Source: RGIG8748 sp045544515 (GTDB lineage: Bacteria > Bacillota > Clostridia > UMGS1810). Taken from it: 64,000 nt of DNA. The notes beneath the pieces were generated by a model. That model was not told the origin of the DNA and ran no database searches. It saw only the letters and a list, made by a program, of their open reading frames with translations. A program made the position numbers and the translations under genes. Below are positions 50,670-58,816 of this stretch, piece by piece. Each line of letters opens with the position of its first letter. Position 1 is the first letter of the stretch. The stretch is from positions 179,714 through 243,713 of the forward strand of contig JAZPZD010000002.1 in the NCBI GenBank assembly GCA_045544515.1, in the 5' to 3' direction.

Positions 50670-51556
50670 TATTTAAAAACCTCATTGATTATACCATTTT
50701 CTAAATCTTTGATATTATAAATGTGTTCCATAACATCAAAAGTCTCTTCTAAATTATGCCTTGATGGCTTCCAACCCTTTCCGTCTGTAAACCATACAAA
50801 TTTAAAGCCTTCTATGTCTTTTGCTTCTATGGCAATCATTTTATAGCTTCTTGCAGTTTCATTAGGCTTAGAACCTTGTGAACTGTAGAAGTTCGTTTCT
50901 ATGCCATATATCGTAGTACCTGTCTTGATGACAAAATCAAATCTTTTTTCTGTCTTGCCTGAATTTGATATTTTCGATAATTCTATGTTCCATTTATTCT
51001 CAATATCACTTAATCTCATTTCTTTGAAATAGGTTTCGCCTTTTATAAAACCAGCCTTTTTTATGTAAGACTCCACGAGATTTTCCATCAAATCTCCACT
51101 ACGCGATTTTCTTCCGTTAGAATCTAATCCAACCTCAACACCTGTAACATAGTCAAATAAATTATTTATAATATGGTTTTCAAGTAATTCAAAAAGACCT
51201 GTCTCGCGCATGAAATAAGCATAACTTTCACCACTTTTAAATTTATGTCTGTTTGGCCCATACTTCCCAAAATCAAAGAGGTATGTTATACCACCGTTTT
51301 CATCCTGACAAAAGATTTCCTTTTCCCTTTTAGCAATCAGAATTGGAAGGGCTTTAATTATTTCGGGATACTTTTTAAATAAGGCTATAAAATCACGTTC
51401 AATATTTTTTGAACCAATCAAAGAATTAAGAATGTTAAGCTCTACCTTGATTGTTTCTACATTTTTATATGCTTTATCAAAATCTGTATAATACTTGTAA
51501 TCAGCAATATTTTCTTTGAAATTTGAAAACCACGCATTAAAATCTCTATTTGCCAT
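50669..51556 (-). CDS. DpnII/MboI-type restriction endonuclease (GATC)
   Basis: 295 residues, the length of DpnII. Closely follows that family: NSLIGSKNIERDFIALFKKY, HIINNLFDYVTGVEVGLDSN, NGRKSRSGDLMENLVESY, KRFDFVIKTG with IETNFYSSQGSKPNETARSYK (PD-(D/E)xK-like active region) and FVWFTDGKGWK. Would cut unmethylated GATC. AAGGAGG precedes the ATG. Middle gene of the Dam-like MTase, endonuclease, second MTase operon; no frame damage is seen. Confidence 0.92.
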   Translation of the reverse strand: MANRDFNAWFSNFKENIADYKYYTDFDKAYKNVETIKVELNILNSLIGSKNIERDFIALFKKYPEIIKALPILIAKREKEIFCQDENGGITYLFDFGKYGPNRHKFKSGESYAYFMRETGLFELLENHIINNLFDYVTGVEVGLDSNGRKSRSGDLMENLVESYIKKAGFIKGETYFKEMRLSDIENKWNIELSKISNSGKTEKRFDFVIKTGTTIYGIETNFYSSQGSKPNETARSYKMIAIEAKDIEGFKFVWFTDGKGWKPSRHNLEETFDVMEHIYNIKDLENGIINEVFK

Positions 51557-51568
51557 ATTCTTTCCTCC

Positions 51569-52639
51569 TTAAAAATTGCTAATAATTAACTCTTTAACTT
51601 TACCTCTTTCTTCACTATTGCAGTTAATCATTCGAGTAGCTTCAACCCTTTTAATTTTGTGTTTAGAATAGATTTTATCAAAAAAATCATCTTCTATATT
51701 AGAGTTTTTAGGATCTGAATTGCTCACAACTACTTTTGCACTTTTTTTATGCATACGTTCAACAAATTTGGCAAGTTCAATTTGTTCATCATCATTGAAT
51801 AGATTTTCTGTATAAGCCGTAAAACTTGCTGTGTCTGTCAAAGGTCTGTAGGGTGGATCAAAATACACAAAAGTATGCTTATCTATAAATTCAGCAGAGT
51901 TGCGATAATCTCCGCATACAATCTGTACATTTTTCAATTTGTTCGATGCTGCACGAAGGTTTTTTTCATCACAGATAAGAGGATTTTTATATGCTCCCAT
52001 CGGCACATTAAAAAGTCCTTTTTTATTAACTCTATAAAGTCCATTAAAACAAGTTTTATTAAGGAATATCATCAATGCTGCTTTTTCAATATTTTCGGTT
52101 TCATTACCATTGACTTTCAAATCATTAAATCTATCTCGCTTTGCCATATAATACGATTTTCTCTCTTCTGTTTCAAGTGGCACATATTCAAGCTGATATT
52201 TTTTCAGTAACTCAATCAATTCCTCAATATAATCACGTACTATCACATAGGTATTTATGAGTTCGGAGTTTATATCACTTATATATATTCCCTCTAAATT
52301 GTACTTGTTTAAAATATCAAAGAGTACAGCACCGCCACCGACAAAAGGCTCGGCATACTTTGTAACAACACCTTCATCAAAAGGATAGTATTTTTCAATC
52401 TCTTTTAATAACTGCCCTTTACCGCCTGCCCATTTCAGAAAAGGTTTCACATACTTTTCATCAGTAGTATTATATCTTGTGCTTCGTGCATCAATAGGTT
52501 TTTCGGCATCTGTCGGTATAAGCCACATATTTCCCAACATTTGAACATTTGCTATTCTATTTTCAGAACAAAGAACAGCCACTCGTCTTTGGGATATACC
52601 CCATCTGTCAGCAGCTTCTCTTGCAGACATAACTTCCAT
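51569..52639 (-). CDS. Dam-like adenine-N6 methyltransferase with N-terminal HTH
   Basis: D12-class (alpha) methylase of 356 residues, expected to methylate A in GATC. Motifs: FLKWAGGKGQLL (67-78), EPFVGGGAVLFD (97-108), the catalytic YFDPPYRPL (DPPY 261-264). The first 50 residues are an extra MerR/excisionase-like helix-turn-helix (SAREAADRWGISQRRVAVLC then IPTDAEKPIDARS), which DpnM and E. coli Dam lack. It may help bind DNA or regulate the operon. First gene of the island operon, start at 52639 after AAGGAG. Confidence 0.92.
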   Translation of the reverse strand: MEVMSAREAADRWGISQRRVAVLCSENRIANVQMLGNMWLIPTDAEKPIDARSTRYNTTDEKYVKPFLKWAGGKGQLLKEIEKYYPFDEGVVTKYAEPFVGGGAVLFDILNKYNLEGIYISDINSELINTYVIVRDYIEELIELLKKYQLEYVPLETEERKSYYMAKRDRFNDLKVNGNETENIEKAALMIFLNKTCFNGLYRVNKKGLFNVPMGAYKNPLICDEKNLRAASNKLKNVQIVCGDYRNSAEFIDKHTFVYFDPPYRPLTDTASFTAYTENLFNDDEQIELAKFVERMHKKSAKVVVSNSDPKNSNIEDDFFDKIYSKHKIKRVEATRMINCNSEERGKVKELIISNF

Positions 52640-52670
52640 ATTTCTACACTCCTTGTCTATTATAAATAAT

Positions 52671-52699
52671 ATTATATTCTAAATCTCGAATAAAAGCAA
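52671..52699 (-). promoter_or_regulatory. Promoter of the restriction-modification operon
   Basis: Minus strand: TTGCTT (52694-52699), 17-base spacer, TATAAT (52671-52676), 32 bases before the methylase start. Confidence 0.75.
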
Positions 52700-52719
52700 T
52701 ACCAAACAAAAAAGTAATA

Positions 52720-52758
52720 AAAATGACAGATTTATCACACTGATAAATCTGTCATTTT
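52720..52758 (-). terminator. Terminator downstream of fba
   Basis: A perfect 18-bp stem (52720-52737 with 52741-52758, spacer CAC), followed on the minus strand by T-rich sequence. It sits just inside the right repeat of the island, mirroring the ddh terminator on the left. Confidence 0.85.
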
Positions 52759-52798
52759 ACTGTCCTTAAGAACACTCGATATATGGCGATGTCTTTTT
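52759..52798 (-). repeat. Right imperfect inverted repeat of the restriction-modification island
   Basis: Reverse complement begins AAAAAGACATCGC and ends AAGGACAGT, paired with 49766-49806; about 31 of 41 positions agree. No target-site duplication is evident outside either copy. Confidence 0.8.
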
Positions 52799-52811
52799 TT
52801 ACATCCCCTAA

Positions 52812-53675
52812 TTATGCTTTGTTTACAGAACCAAATAGTTCCATCTTTTCCTTTACAGTAGCCTTGATAGCTTCTACACCTGGAGCGAGGAGCTTTCTGG
52901 GGTCAAAGCCCTTACCCTGAAGGTCCTTGCCCTCTTCTACATACTTTCTGGTAGCTGCTGCAAAAGAAAGCTGACATTCTGTATTAACATTAATCTTGCT
53001 TACGCCAAGAGAGATAGCCTTTTTAATCATATCTGCAGGAATTCCTGTGCCGCCGTGAAGAACGAGGGGCATCGGGTTTGTAGCTTCGCCGATTTTTTCG
53101 AGCACATCAAATCTTAAACCTGCCCAGTTTTCGGGGTATTTGCCATGGATATTGCCTATGCCTGCTGCAAGCATATCTACGCCCAGGTCTGCTATCATCT
53201 TGCATTCGTTAACATCAGCAACCTCGCCGCCGCCTACAACGCCGTCTTCTTCGCCGCCGATGGAGCCAACCTCTGCTTCTACAGAGATGCCCTTTTCGTT
53301 TGCAATTCTTATGATTTCCTTGGTTTTTTCGATGTTTTCTTCTATAGAGTAGTGAGAACCGTCAAACATTACAGAAGAAAATCCTGCTTCTATAACCTTT
53401 AATGCGTGCTCGTAGCTGCCGTGGTCAAGGTGAAGAGCAACAGGAACTGTGATGCCGAGCTCATCTATCATACCCTTTACCATGCCTACAACTGTCTTGT
53501 AGCCGCACATATATTTTCCAGCACCCTCGGATACACCCAGGATAACAGGAGAGTTTAATTCCTGTGCTGTAAGAAGAATGGCTTTTGTCCATTGGAGATT
53601 GTTGATGTTAAACTGACCTACTGCATATTTGCCCGCTTTGGCCTTTTGTAACATTTCTTTTGCCGATACTAACAT
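52812..53675 (-). CDS. fba: Class II fructose-bisphosphate aldolase
   Basis: Zinc aldolase of 287 residues for glycolysis/gluconeogenesis. Metal and substrate motifs: HLDHGSYEHALKVIEAGFSS, DGSHYSIEENI, VEAEVGSIGGEEDG, GNIHGKYPENWAGL and VLHGGTGIPADMI. Tagatose-bisphosphate aldolases are similar, but no tagatose genes are nearby. AGGAGG before the ATG, consensus promoter upstream, terminator downstream: a strong single transcript. Confidence 0.93.
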   Translation of the reverse strand: MLVSAKEMLQKAKAGKYAVGQFNINNLQWTKAILLTAQELNSPVILGVSEGAGKYMCGYKTVVGMVKGMIDELGITVPVALHLDHGSYEHALKVIEAGFSSVMFDGSHYSIEENIEKTKEIIRIANEKGISVEAEVGSIGGEEDGVVGGGEVADVNECKMIADLGVDMLAAGIGNIHGKYPENWAGLRFDVLEKIGEATNPMPLVLHGGTGIPADMIKKAISLGVSKINVNTECQLSFAAATRKYVEEGKDLQGKGFDPRKLLAPGVEAIKATVKEKMELFGSVNKA

Positions 53676-53729
53676 TTTGTTTCCTCCTGTATTTAAGCTT
53701 GAAAAAGCTATGTTTAATATAACAGTAAT

Positions 53730-53758
53730 ATTATACCCTTATTGTCAATATATGTCAA
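53730..53758 (-). promoter_or_regulatory. Consensus promoter of fba
   Basis: Minus strand: TTGACA (53753-53758), 17-base spacer, TATAAT (53730-53735), both exact. The -35 and part of the spacer lie inside the last codons of the amidohydrolase gene. A second TTGACA lies within the spacer. Confidence 0.85.
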
Positions 53759-54539
53759 GAAGGGTCATAGCGTTTTTGTAATATATTTTGTCTTTGTCGC
53801 TGTCGGAAATATCCAGGCTCTCTATGAGGCGTCTCTCCCACGAAGGTCTGTGCCAGGGCATATCCGATGCAAAAACAAGTCTGTCGGGAGTGTGAGTATC
53901 CACAATGCTCTGTGCAAAGCTCTTGGGCATTACACCGTAGCCAAAGGACAGATCAAACCACACATCAAGACCGCAGAGCTTTTTGATTACCTCATCTGCA
54001 CAGCCTACACCGCCCCAATGTGCCGCAATCACAGGCGAAGAAAACCACTTGAGTGCTCCCAGGAGGTTGTCGGGCATACAATGATACGGCATACCAAAGC
54101 CATAGTCGTGCCCTGCGTGAAACACAGTAACAAGTCCCAGAGAGGATATCTTTTTGTATATGGGTTTCATCTTTTCGTCATCGGCATAAAAGGACTGATA
54201 TTCGGGGTGAAACTTAACACCCTTGAGCCCCATAGCCTTTATTCTTTCCAGCTCTTCCAGAGCGTCGGGGGCATCGGGATGCACCGAACCAAAGGCAAAA
54301 AGTCCCTCCATTTTGTTCATTTCTGCGGCAAAATTATTCACATTTTCCTGCTGATTGGGGTTGGTTGCAATAGACAGTACCACCGCCATATCTACGCCGT
54401 CTTTTGCCATCTCCTGCTTTAGCGACGAAACCGTACCCTTGGTCTGCGGCTCAAGTCCGCCCGACGCAAAAGACAGCTTTTCCATAGCTCTGGGGGCAAT
54501 ACTATCGGGAAATGCGTGTGTATGAAAATCTATTATCAT
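53745..54539 (-). CDS. Amidohydrolase family (amidohydrolase_2) protein
   Basis: Metal-dependent TIM-barrel hydrolase or decarboxylase of 264 residues. Metal ligands: HTH in IDFHTHAFPDS, His in FHAGHDYG, HWGG, and Asp in FASDMPWHRPSW. Related to the ACMSD/2-pyrone hydrolase group by layout; the substrate is not evident. Stands between fba and eno with a GAGG site before its ATG. Confidence 0.82.
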   Translation of the reverse strand: MIIDFHTHAFPDSIAPRAMEKLSFASGGLEPQTKGTVSSLKQEMAKDGVDMAVVLSIATNPNQQENVNNFAAEMNKMEGLFAFGSVHPDAPDALEELERIKAMGLKGVKFHPEYQSFYADDEKMKPIYKKISSLGLVTVFHAGHDYGFGMPYHCMPDNLLGALKWFSSPVIAAHWGGVGCADEVIKKLCGLDVWFDLSFGYGVMPKSFAQSIVDTHTPDRLVFASDMPWHRPSWERRLIESLDISDSDKDKIYYKNAMTLLDIY

Positions 54540-54594
54540 TTTTGCTCGCCTCGTTTTTGATGTTGTTTGTATTCATTGTATCACAAATTTTTCC

Positions 54595-55896
54595 TTATTT
54601 CAATGTCTTAAGATTATAAAAAGCTTCTCTGCCGGGGTACTTTGCCGCGTCGCCCAGCTCCTCTGCTATACGCAAAAGTCTGTTGTACTTACTTGTGCGG
54701 TCGCTTCTCGACGGTGCCCCCGTCTTTATCTGACCTGCATTGAGGCTCACCGCAAGGTCGGCAATGGTGGTGTCCTCGGTTTCTCCGCTTCTGTGGGATA
54801 TTATCGCGGTGTAGCCTGCTCTCTGGGCGTTTTCTACAGCGTCGAGAGTTTCTGTAAGGGTGCCTATCTGGTTTACCTTGACAAGAATAGAATTTGCCAT
54901 ACCCTTTTCTATACCTGTTTTCAGTCTTTTGGTATTGGTTACAAAGAGGTCATCGCCCACGAGCTGAACTTTGTCGCCAAGCTCCTTGGTGATAATCTGC
55001 CACGCATCAAAATCATCCTCGCCCACAGCATCTTCTATAGAAATTATGGGGTATTTGTCACAGAGCGATTTCCAGTAGTTTATAAGCTCGCCCGAGGTCA
55101 TTCTTACGCCGCTTTTTGGCATGAGGTAGTCCCCCTCGTCTGTAACCCACTCGGTAGATGCCGCATCAATAGCAAGAAAAAACTCTTCCCCCGGGGTAAA
55201 GCCCGCCTCTTTGATGGCCTCGCACACAAGCACAAGGGCATCCTCGTCCTTTTCCACAGACGGTGCAAATCCGCCCTCGTCACCCACATTGGTGGAGAGG
55301 CCTCTCTTCTTTAGCAGTGCCTTTAATGTATGAAACACCTCTGCACAGGCAGTAAGCGCACAGCCAAAGGTATCAAAGCCCACAGGCATTATCATAAATT
55401 CCTGTATGTCGATGTTGTTGCCTGCGTGTGCACCGCCGTTTAATATGTTCATCATGGGCACAGGAAGTGTATGAGAGAACACCCCGCCTATATACTGATA
55501 CAGTCCGATGCCGAGGCTGTGGGATGCCGCCTTGGCACACGCCAGAGACACCGCCAGAAGAGCATTGGCACCCAGGTTGGATTTGTTGGGCGTTGCATCA
55601 AGACGCAAAAGAACAGCATCTATCTCGCATTGGTTTAGTACATTCATCCCAATGAGTTTGTCCGCAATGACGGTGTTGATGTTGTCCACTGCCTTTTGAA
55701 CTCCCATTCCGCCAAAACGCTTGCCCCCATCGCGAAGCTCCACCGCCTCATAGGCACCCGTTGATGCACCCGAGGGGACCTGTGCCCTGCCGATGTAGCC
55801 GTCGTCTGTTATAACCTCGGCCTCTACCGTTGGGTTGCCTCTGGAGTCCAGAACTTCTCTTGCAAAAACATCTGTAATTCCGATAAACTGTTTCAT
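54595..55896 (-). CDS. eno: Enolase
   Basis: 2-Phosphoglycerate dehydratase of 433 residues. Signatures: ITDVFAREVLDSRGNPTVEAEV, SGASTGAYEAVELRDG, metal-binding Asp/Glu in LAIDAAST, ISIEDAVGEDD and GDDLFVT, catalytic Lys in ILVKVNQIGTLTE, and SHRSGETEDTTIADLAV. Complete. A terminator-like hairpin lies directly upstream of its ribosome binding site, which may place it under leader control. Confidence 0.97.
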   Translation of the reverse strand: MKQFIGITDVFAREVLDSRGNPTVEAEVITDDGYIGRAQVPSGASTGAYEAVELRDGGKRFGGMGVQKAVDNINTVIADKLIGMNVLNQCEIDAVLLRLDATPNKSNLGANALLAVSLACAKAASHSLGIGLYQYIGGVFSHTLPVPMMNILNGGAHAGNNIDIQEFMIMPVGFDTFGCALTACAEVFHTLKALLKKRGLSTNVGDEGGFAPSVEKDEDALVLVCEAIKEAGFTPGEEFFLAIDAASTEWVTDEGDYLMPKSGVRMTSGELINYWKSLCDKYPIISIEDAVGEDDFDAWQIITKELGDKVQLVGDDLFVTNTKRLKTGIEKGMANSILVKVNQIGTLTETLDAVENAQRAGYTAIISHRSGETEDTTIADLAVSLNAGQIKTGAPSRSDRTSKYNRLLRIAEELGDAAKYPGREAFYNLKTLK

Positions 55897-55907
55897 AAAT
55901 ATACCTC

Positions 55908-55946
55908 ACAAAAAATAGTTACACCGAATATATACGGTGTAACTAT
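55908..55946 (-). terminator. Intrinsic terminator between dtd and eno
   Basis: Perfect 12-bp stem (55915-55926 with 55935-55946, loop of 8) followed on the minus strand by seven Ts, ending about 10 bases before the eno start. It ends the prmA-rsmE-dtd transcript. There is no room for a promoter between it and eno, so it may also sit in the eno leader. Confidence 0.8.
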
Positions 55947-55971
55947 TTTGTCCTTTATACAGGAAGTATAT

Positions 55972-56427
55972 TCATTTTATGATAACATCCGAGTCCAGCA
56001 TTACCGTAACAGGTCCGTCGTTTAAAAGCTCTACCTTCATATCTGCACCAAACTGACCCATCTCGACCTTTTTGCCTGTAATAGCGGATAGCTCCTTGGC
56101 AAATTTTTCGTAGTAGTCATTTGCAAGGTCGGGTTTTAGTGCGGACACAAACGATGGCCGTCTGCCGTGCGAACAATCGGCATAGAGTGTAAACTGGCTT
56201 ATTGCAAGGATTTTGCCGTCTGTATCCATTACCGAGAGGTTCATCTTTTCCTCATCGTCCTCAAAAATCCTCAAATTTGCCGTCTTTTCTGCCATGGGGC
56301 GAATGTACTCTTCTTTGTCACCGTCGCAAAAGCCGACAAAAGCCAAAAGCCCTGCATCTATGGAGCCTATCACATTGCCGTCCACTGCAACCGAGGCTTT
56401 CTTTACTCTTTGCAAGAGAACTCTCAT
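55972..56427 (-). CDS. dtd: D-aminoacyl-tRNA deacylase
   Basis: 151 residues. Removes D-amino acids (and glycine from tRNA-Ala). Begins MRVLLQRVKKASV, has the SQFTLYADCSHGRRPSF catalytic segment and the cross-subunit NDGPVTVMLDS (GP motif). It overlaps the upstream membrane protein gene by 4 bases. Last gene of prmA-rsmE-membrane protein-dtd. Confidence 0.95.
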   Translation of the reverse strand: MRVLLQRVKKASVAVDGNVIGSIDAGLLAFVGFCDGDKEEYIRPMAEKTANLRIFEDDEEKMNLSVMDTDGKILAISQFTLYADCSHGRRPSFVSALKPDLANDYYEKFAKELSAITGKKVEMGQFGADMKVELLNDGPVTVMLDSDVIIK

Positions 56428-56888
56428 TTTTTGTTACCTCTGGGAGAAGCCAGAACCATATGCCATGTAACACTAACCAAAAAGTACACTCCCGAAATGA
56501 GCGAAAGTATCTTGAAGATATTTCTTGCCCAGTTAAAAGCAAAGCGGGTGTCCTTTATGAGACGATACACAAACATGGGCATATTGTACATAAAGAAAAG
56601 TCCTATACCCATTACAATGAGGTATACCGCATATTCCGCAAGGTGCTTTTCGCCTTTTTTTACAGATACAAAGGTGATAACTGCCGCTATAATCCAGGCT
56701 GCAACTGCTCCCACCTTGGATGCTCCGAGTGCCAAAGAAACTCTCGACGGATTGTGGTCTCCCATATATACAAGCATAAGCACGACAAAGCTTACCATAG
56801 CAAGTGCTGTTGTAACAAGTGCAAGGTTTGAGTGCTTTTCGCAATATGCGTTTTTAAGCTGTTTTTCTTCAGATATTTTCTTTTTCAT
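56424..56888 (-). CDS. Uncharacterised four-span membrane protein
   Basis: 154 residues with about four hydrophobic segments (about 24-41, 52-73, 82-105, 127-147) and short charged ends. No family recognised. AGGAG precedes the ATG; it lies 24 bases after rsmE and overlaps dtd by 4 bases, so it belongs to that operon. Confidence 0.75.
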   Translation of the reverse strand: MKKKISEEKQLKNAYCEKHSNLALVTTALAMVSFVVLMLVYMGDHNPSRVSLALGASKVGAVAAWIIAAVITFVSVKKGEKHLAEYAVYLIVMGIGLFFMYNMPMFVYRLIKDTRFAFNWARNIFKILSLISGVYFLVSVTWHMVLASPRGNKK

Positions 56889-56912
56889 TACAAGAATTCT
56901 CCTTTTATTTTA

Positions 56913-57644
56913 TTACCAGTCGCCGTTTTCGTACATTACGGCAGATATCACGGCAATAGGTGCCGTCTCGCAACGCATTATCCTCGGCCCGAGAGTAACC
57001 GCTCTGGCTCCCGACGCACAGGCAAGGCGTACTTCCTCTTCTTCAAAACCGCCCTCGGGACCTATTATTATATTTACCCCCGATGCGTTTTTGTTATCCG
57101 AAAGAATATCCTTTAGTTTGTTTTTCTTTTCGTTTTCGTAGGCGATAATGTTAAGCGGTGCATCTTTAATTTCATTTAGCATTTCGCCAAATGCAACAGG
57201 CTCGCACACCTCGGGGATTATGCCCCTCATACACTGCTTTGCCGCCTGCTCCGAAATCTTCTGCCAGCGGTCCTTTTTTTTGGAATTGTCCTTTAGCTTG
57301 ACAACGGTGCGTTTTGTAACAACGGGGACTATCCTGTTTACCCCGAGCTCCACAGCCTTCTGGATAATTAATTCCATCTTGTCCGCTTTGGGAAGACCCT
57401 GATACAAAGTGACCGAAAGGTCGGCTTCGTTTTTGTTAGGCTCAAAAGAGAGTATGTCCAAATCCACAAAATCCTTGCCAAAATCCCTCACCGAGCAGAT
57501 GTAGTCGGTTTTGTCCTTGTCGCAGACGCTTACCGTATCGCCTGCCTTAAGACGCAAAACCCTGGTGATATGCGCTACATCATCGCCTGTGATGCGTACA
57601 GTATCTTTTGTAAACTGGTCTTTTGAAGCAAAAAATCTGTGCAT
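56913..57644 (-). CDS. rsmE: 16S rRNA (uridine-1498 N3)-methyltransferase
   Basis: SPOUT-class enzyme of 243 residues. The N-terminal PUA-like domain (MHRFFASKDQF, ITRVLRLKAGDTVSV) is followed by the knotted domain with IIGPEGGFEEEEV and TLGPRIMRCETAPIAV. prmA is upstream, a conserved pair in Firmicutes. Confidence 0.95.
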   Translation of the reverse strand: MHRFFASKDQFTKDTVRITGDDVAHITRVLRLKAGDTVSVCDKDKTDYICSVRDFGKDFVDLDILSFEPNKNEADLSVTLYQGLPKADKMELIIQKAVELGVNRIVPVVTKRTVVKLKDNSKKKDRWQKISEQAAKQCMRGIIPEVCEPVAFGEMLNEIKDAPLNIIAYENEKKNKLKDILSDNKNASGVNIIIGPEGGFEEEEVRLACASGARAVTLGPRIMRCETAPIAVISAVMYENGDW

Positions 57645-57729
57645 AGGGGGATTTCCCTTTCGAAAATTGTAAATTTTTGTATTCCAAAGTTAATTATATC
57701 ACAAATACCCCCACATATGCAAGGATTTT

Positions 57730-58698
57730 TTATATCCTTGCAGTTACGGAGCACCAGCCGTCAAGTTCATTTGTATAAGAAACACAAACTCCGTTTTCTT
57801 GGAACGCCGCCAGAACATCCGAAAGACGCTCTTTTATTATACCCGAGCATATGAAAACGCCGTTTTCCTTTATGAGCTTTTTTACCGTAGGCAAAAGGGC
57901 GATTATTACATCGGCAACGATATTGGCAACTATCACATCGTATTTGTTTTCGCTTAATTTATCAAAGAGTGCAGTGTCCGAGGTGATATCACCTGCATAA
58001 ACAGAGTATCTTGCCTTGTCCACGCCGTTTCTCTCTGCATTTTCGTAGGCTGTGTGTATGCAGTTTTCGTCAATGTCCACAGCATCTGCCTTTTTGGCTC
58101 CAAGCATAAGTGCAATTACAGAGAGTATTCCGCTGCCGCAGCCTGCATCGAGGATAAGGGTATCATCTGTTACATACTTTTCTATCTCGCATATGCACAT
58201 TTTTGTGCTGGCGTGGGTGCCTGTGCCAAAGGTCATACCCGGATTTACCGTAAATACGACCTTGTCTGTTTCTTCTTCGAGCGGGCACCACTCGGGTTGG
58301 ATAACAAGCCTCTTGCCTACCTCGATGGGTTTAAAGTACTGTTTCCAGTTGTTTGCCCAGTCCTCCTCGTTTATACCGTCGGTTTCGGTTTTGAGCGTTC
58401 CAAGCAGGTCATCTTCGTCGGTCTTTTTTAGCTGTTTGAGGGCATCTGCAATCCGAAGAAGTGTTTCGTTTGCATCAATGCCGTTTTGTACATAAAACTT
58501 GACCTTGGTTTCGCCTTTTTTGGAGTTTATGAGTTCATCATCTACATAGTCCCAGTATTTTGTGTTGTTTTCCAAAAAATCATTGAACTCACTCTCGTCA
58601 TCTATCTCAAATCCCGATATGCCCTCTGTCATAAGACAGTCGCACACCGCATCTGTACCAAATGTTGTGGTATAGACCGTAACTCTTATCCAATCCAT
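57730..58698 (-). CDS. prmA: Ribosomal protein L11 methyltransferase
   Basis: 322 residues. An N-terminal substrate domain is followed by the SAM domain: PGMTFGTGTHASTKMCI, motif I LDAGCGSGILSVIALML, then DIDENCIHTAYENAERN and the NIVADVI segment (NxxA motif). Trimethylates L11. First gene of prmA-rsmE-membrane protein-dtd. Start at 58698 after GGAGG. Confidence 0.95.
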   Translation of the reverse strand: MDWIRVTVYTTTFGTDAVCDCLMTEGISGFEIDDESEFNDFLENNTKYWDYVDDELINSKKGETKVKFYVQNGIDANETLLRIADALKQLKKTDEDDLLGTLKTETDGINEEDWANNWKQYFKPIEVGKRLVIQPEWCPLEEETDKVVFTVNPGMTFGTGTHASTKMCICEIEKYVTDDTLILDAGCGSGILSVIALMLGAKKADAVDIDENCIHTAYENAERNGVDKARYSVYAGDITSDTALFDKLSENKYDVIVANIVADVIIALLPTVKKLIKENGVFICSGIIKERLSDVLAAFQENGVCVSYTNELDGWCSVTARI

Positions 58699-58730
58699 AA
58701 TATGCCTCCGATTTTGTATTTTATAGTTTA

Positions 58731-58759
58731 ATAATATTACTTATTTTGACAAAAGTCAA
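58731..58759 (-). promoter_or_regulatory. Promoter of prmA operon
   Basis: Minus strand: TTGACT (58754-58759), 17-base spacer, TATTAT (58731-58736). The palindrome 58745-58760 (6-bp arms around AAAA) overlaps its -35. Confidence 0.65.
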
Positions 58760-58768
58760 ATGAAACTC

Positions 58769-58797
58769 TTGATATTATCTCTTTTTGTAAGTATAAT
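58769..58797 (+). promoter_or_regulatory. Promoter of rsmA
   Basis: TTGATA (58769-58774), 17-base spacer, TATAAT (58792-58797), 20 bases before the rsmA start; divergent from the prmA promoter. Confidence 0.75.
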
Positions 58798-58816
58798 TAA
58801 TTGTGAGGTGAATTTT

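Noticed and set aside
49766..52798. Complete insertion sequence around the restriction genes
   Set aside because: No transposase frame and no target-site duplication, so only inverted repeats can be claimed.
56167..57141. 324-codon plus-strand frame over dtd, the membrane protein and rsmE
   Set aside because: Crosses three well-supported genes on the other strand and has no conserved motif.
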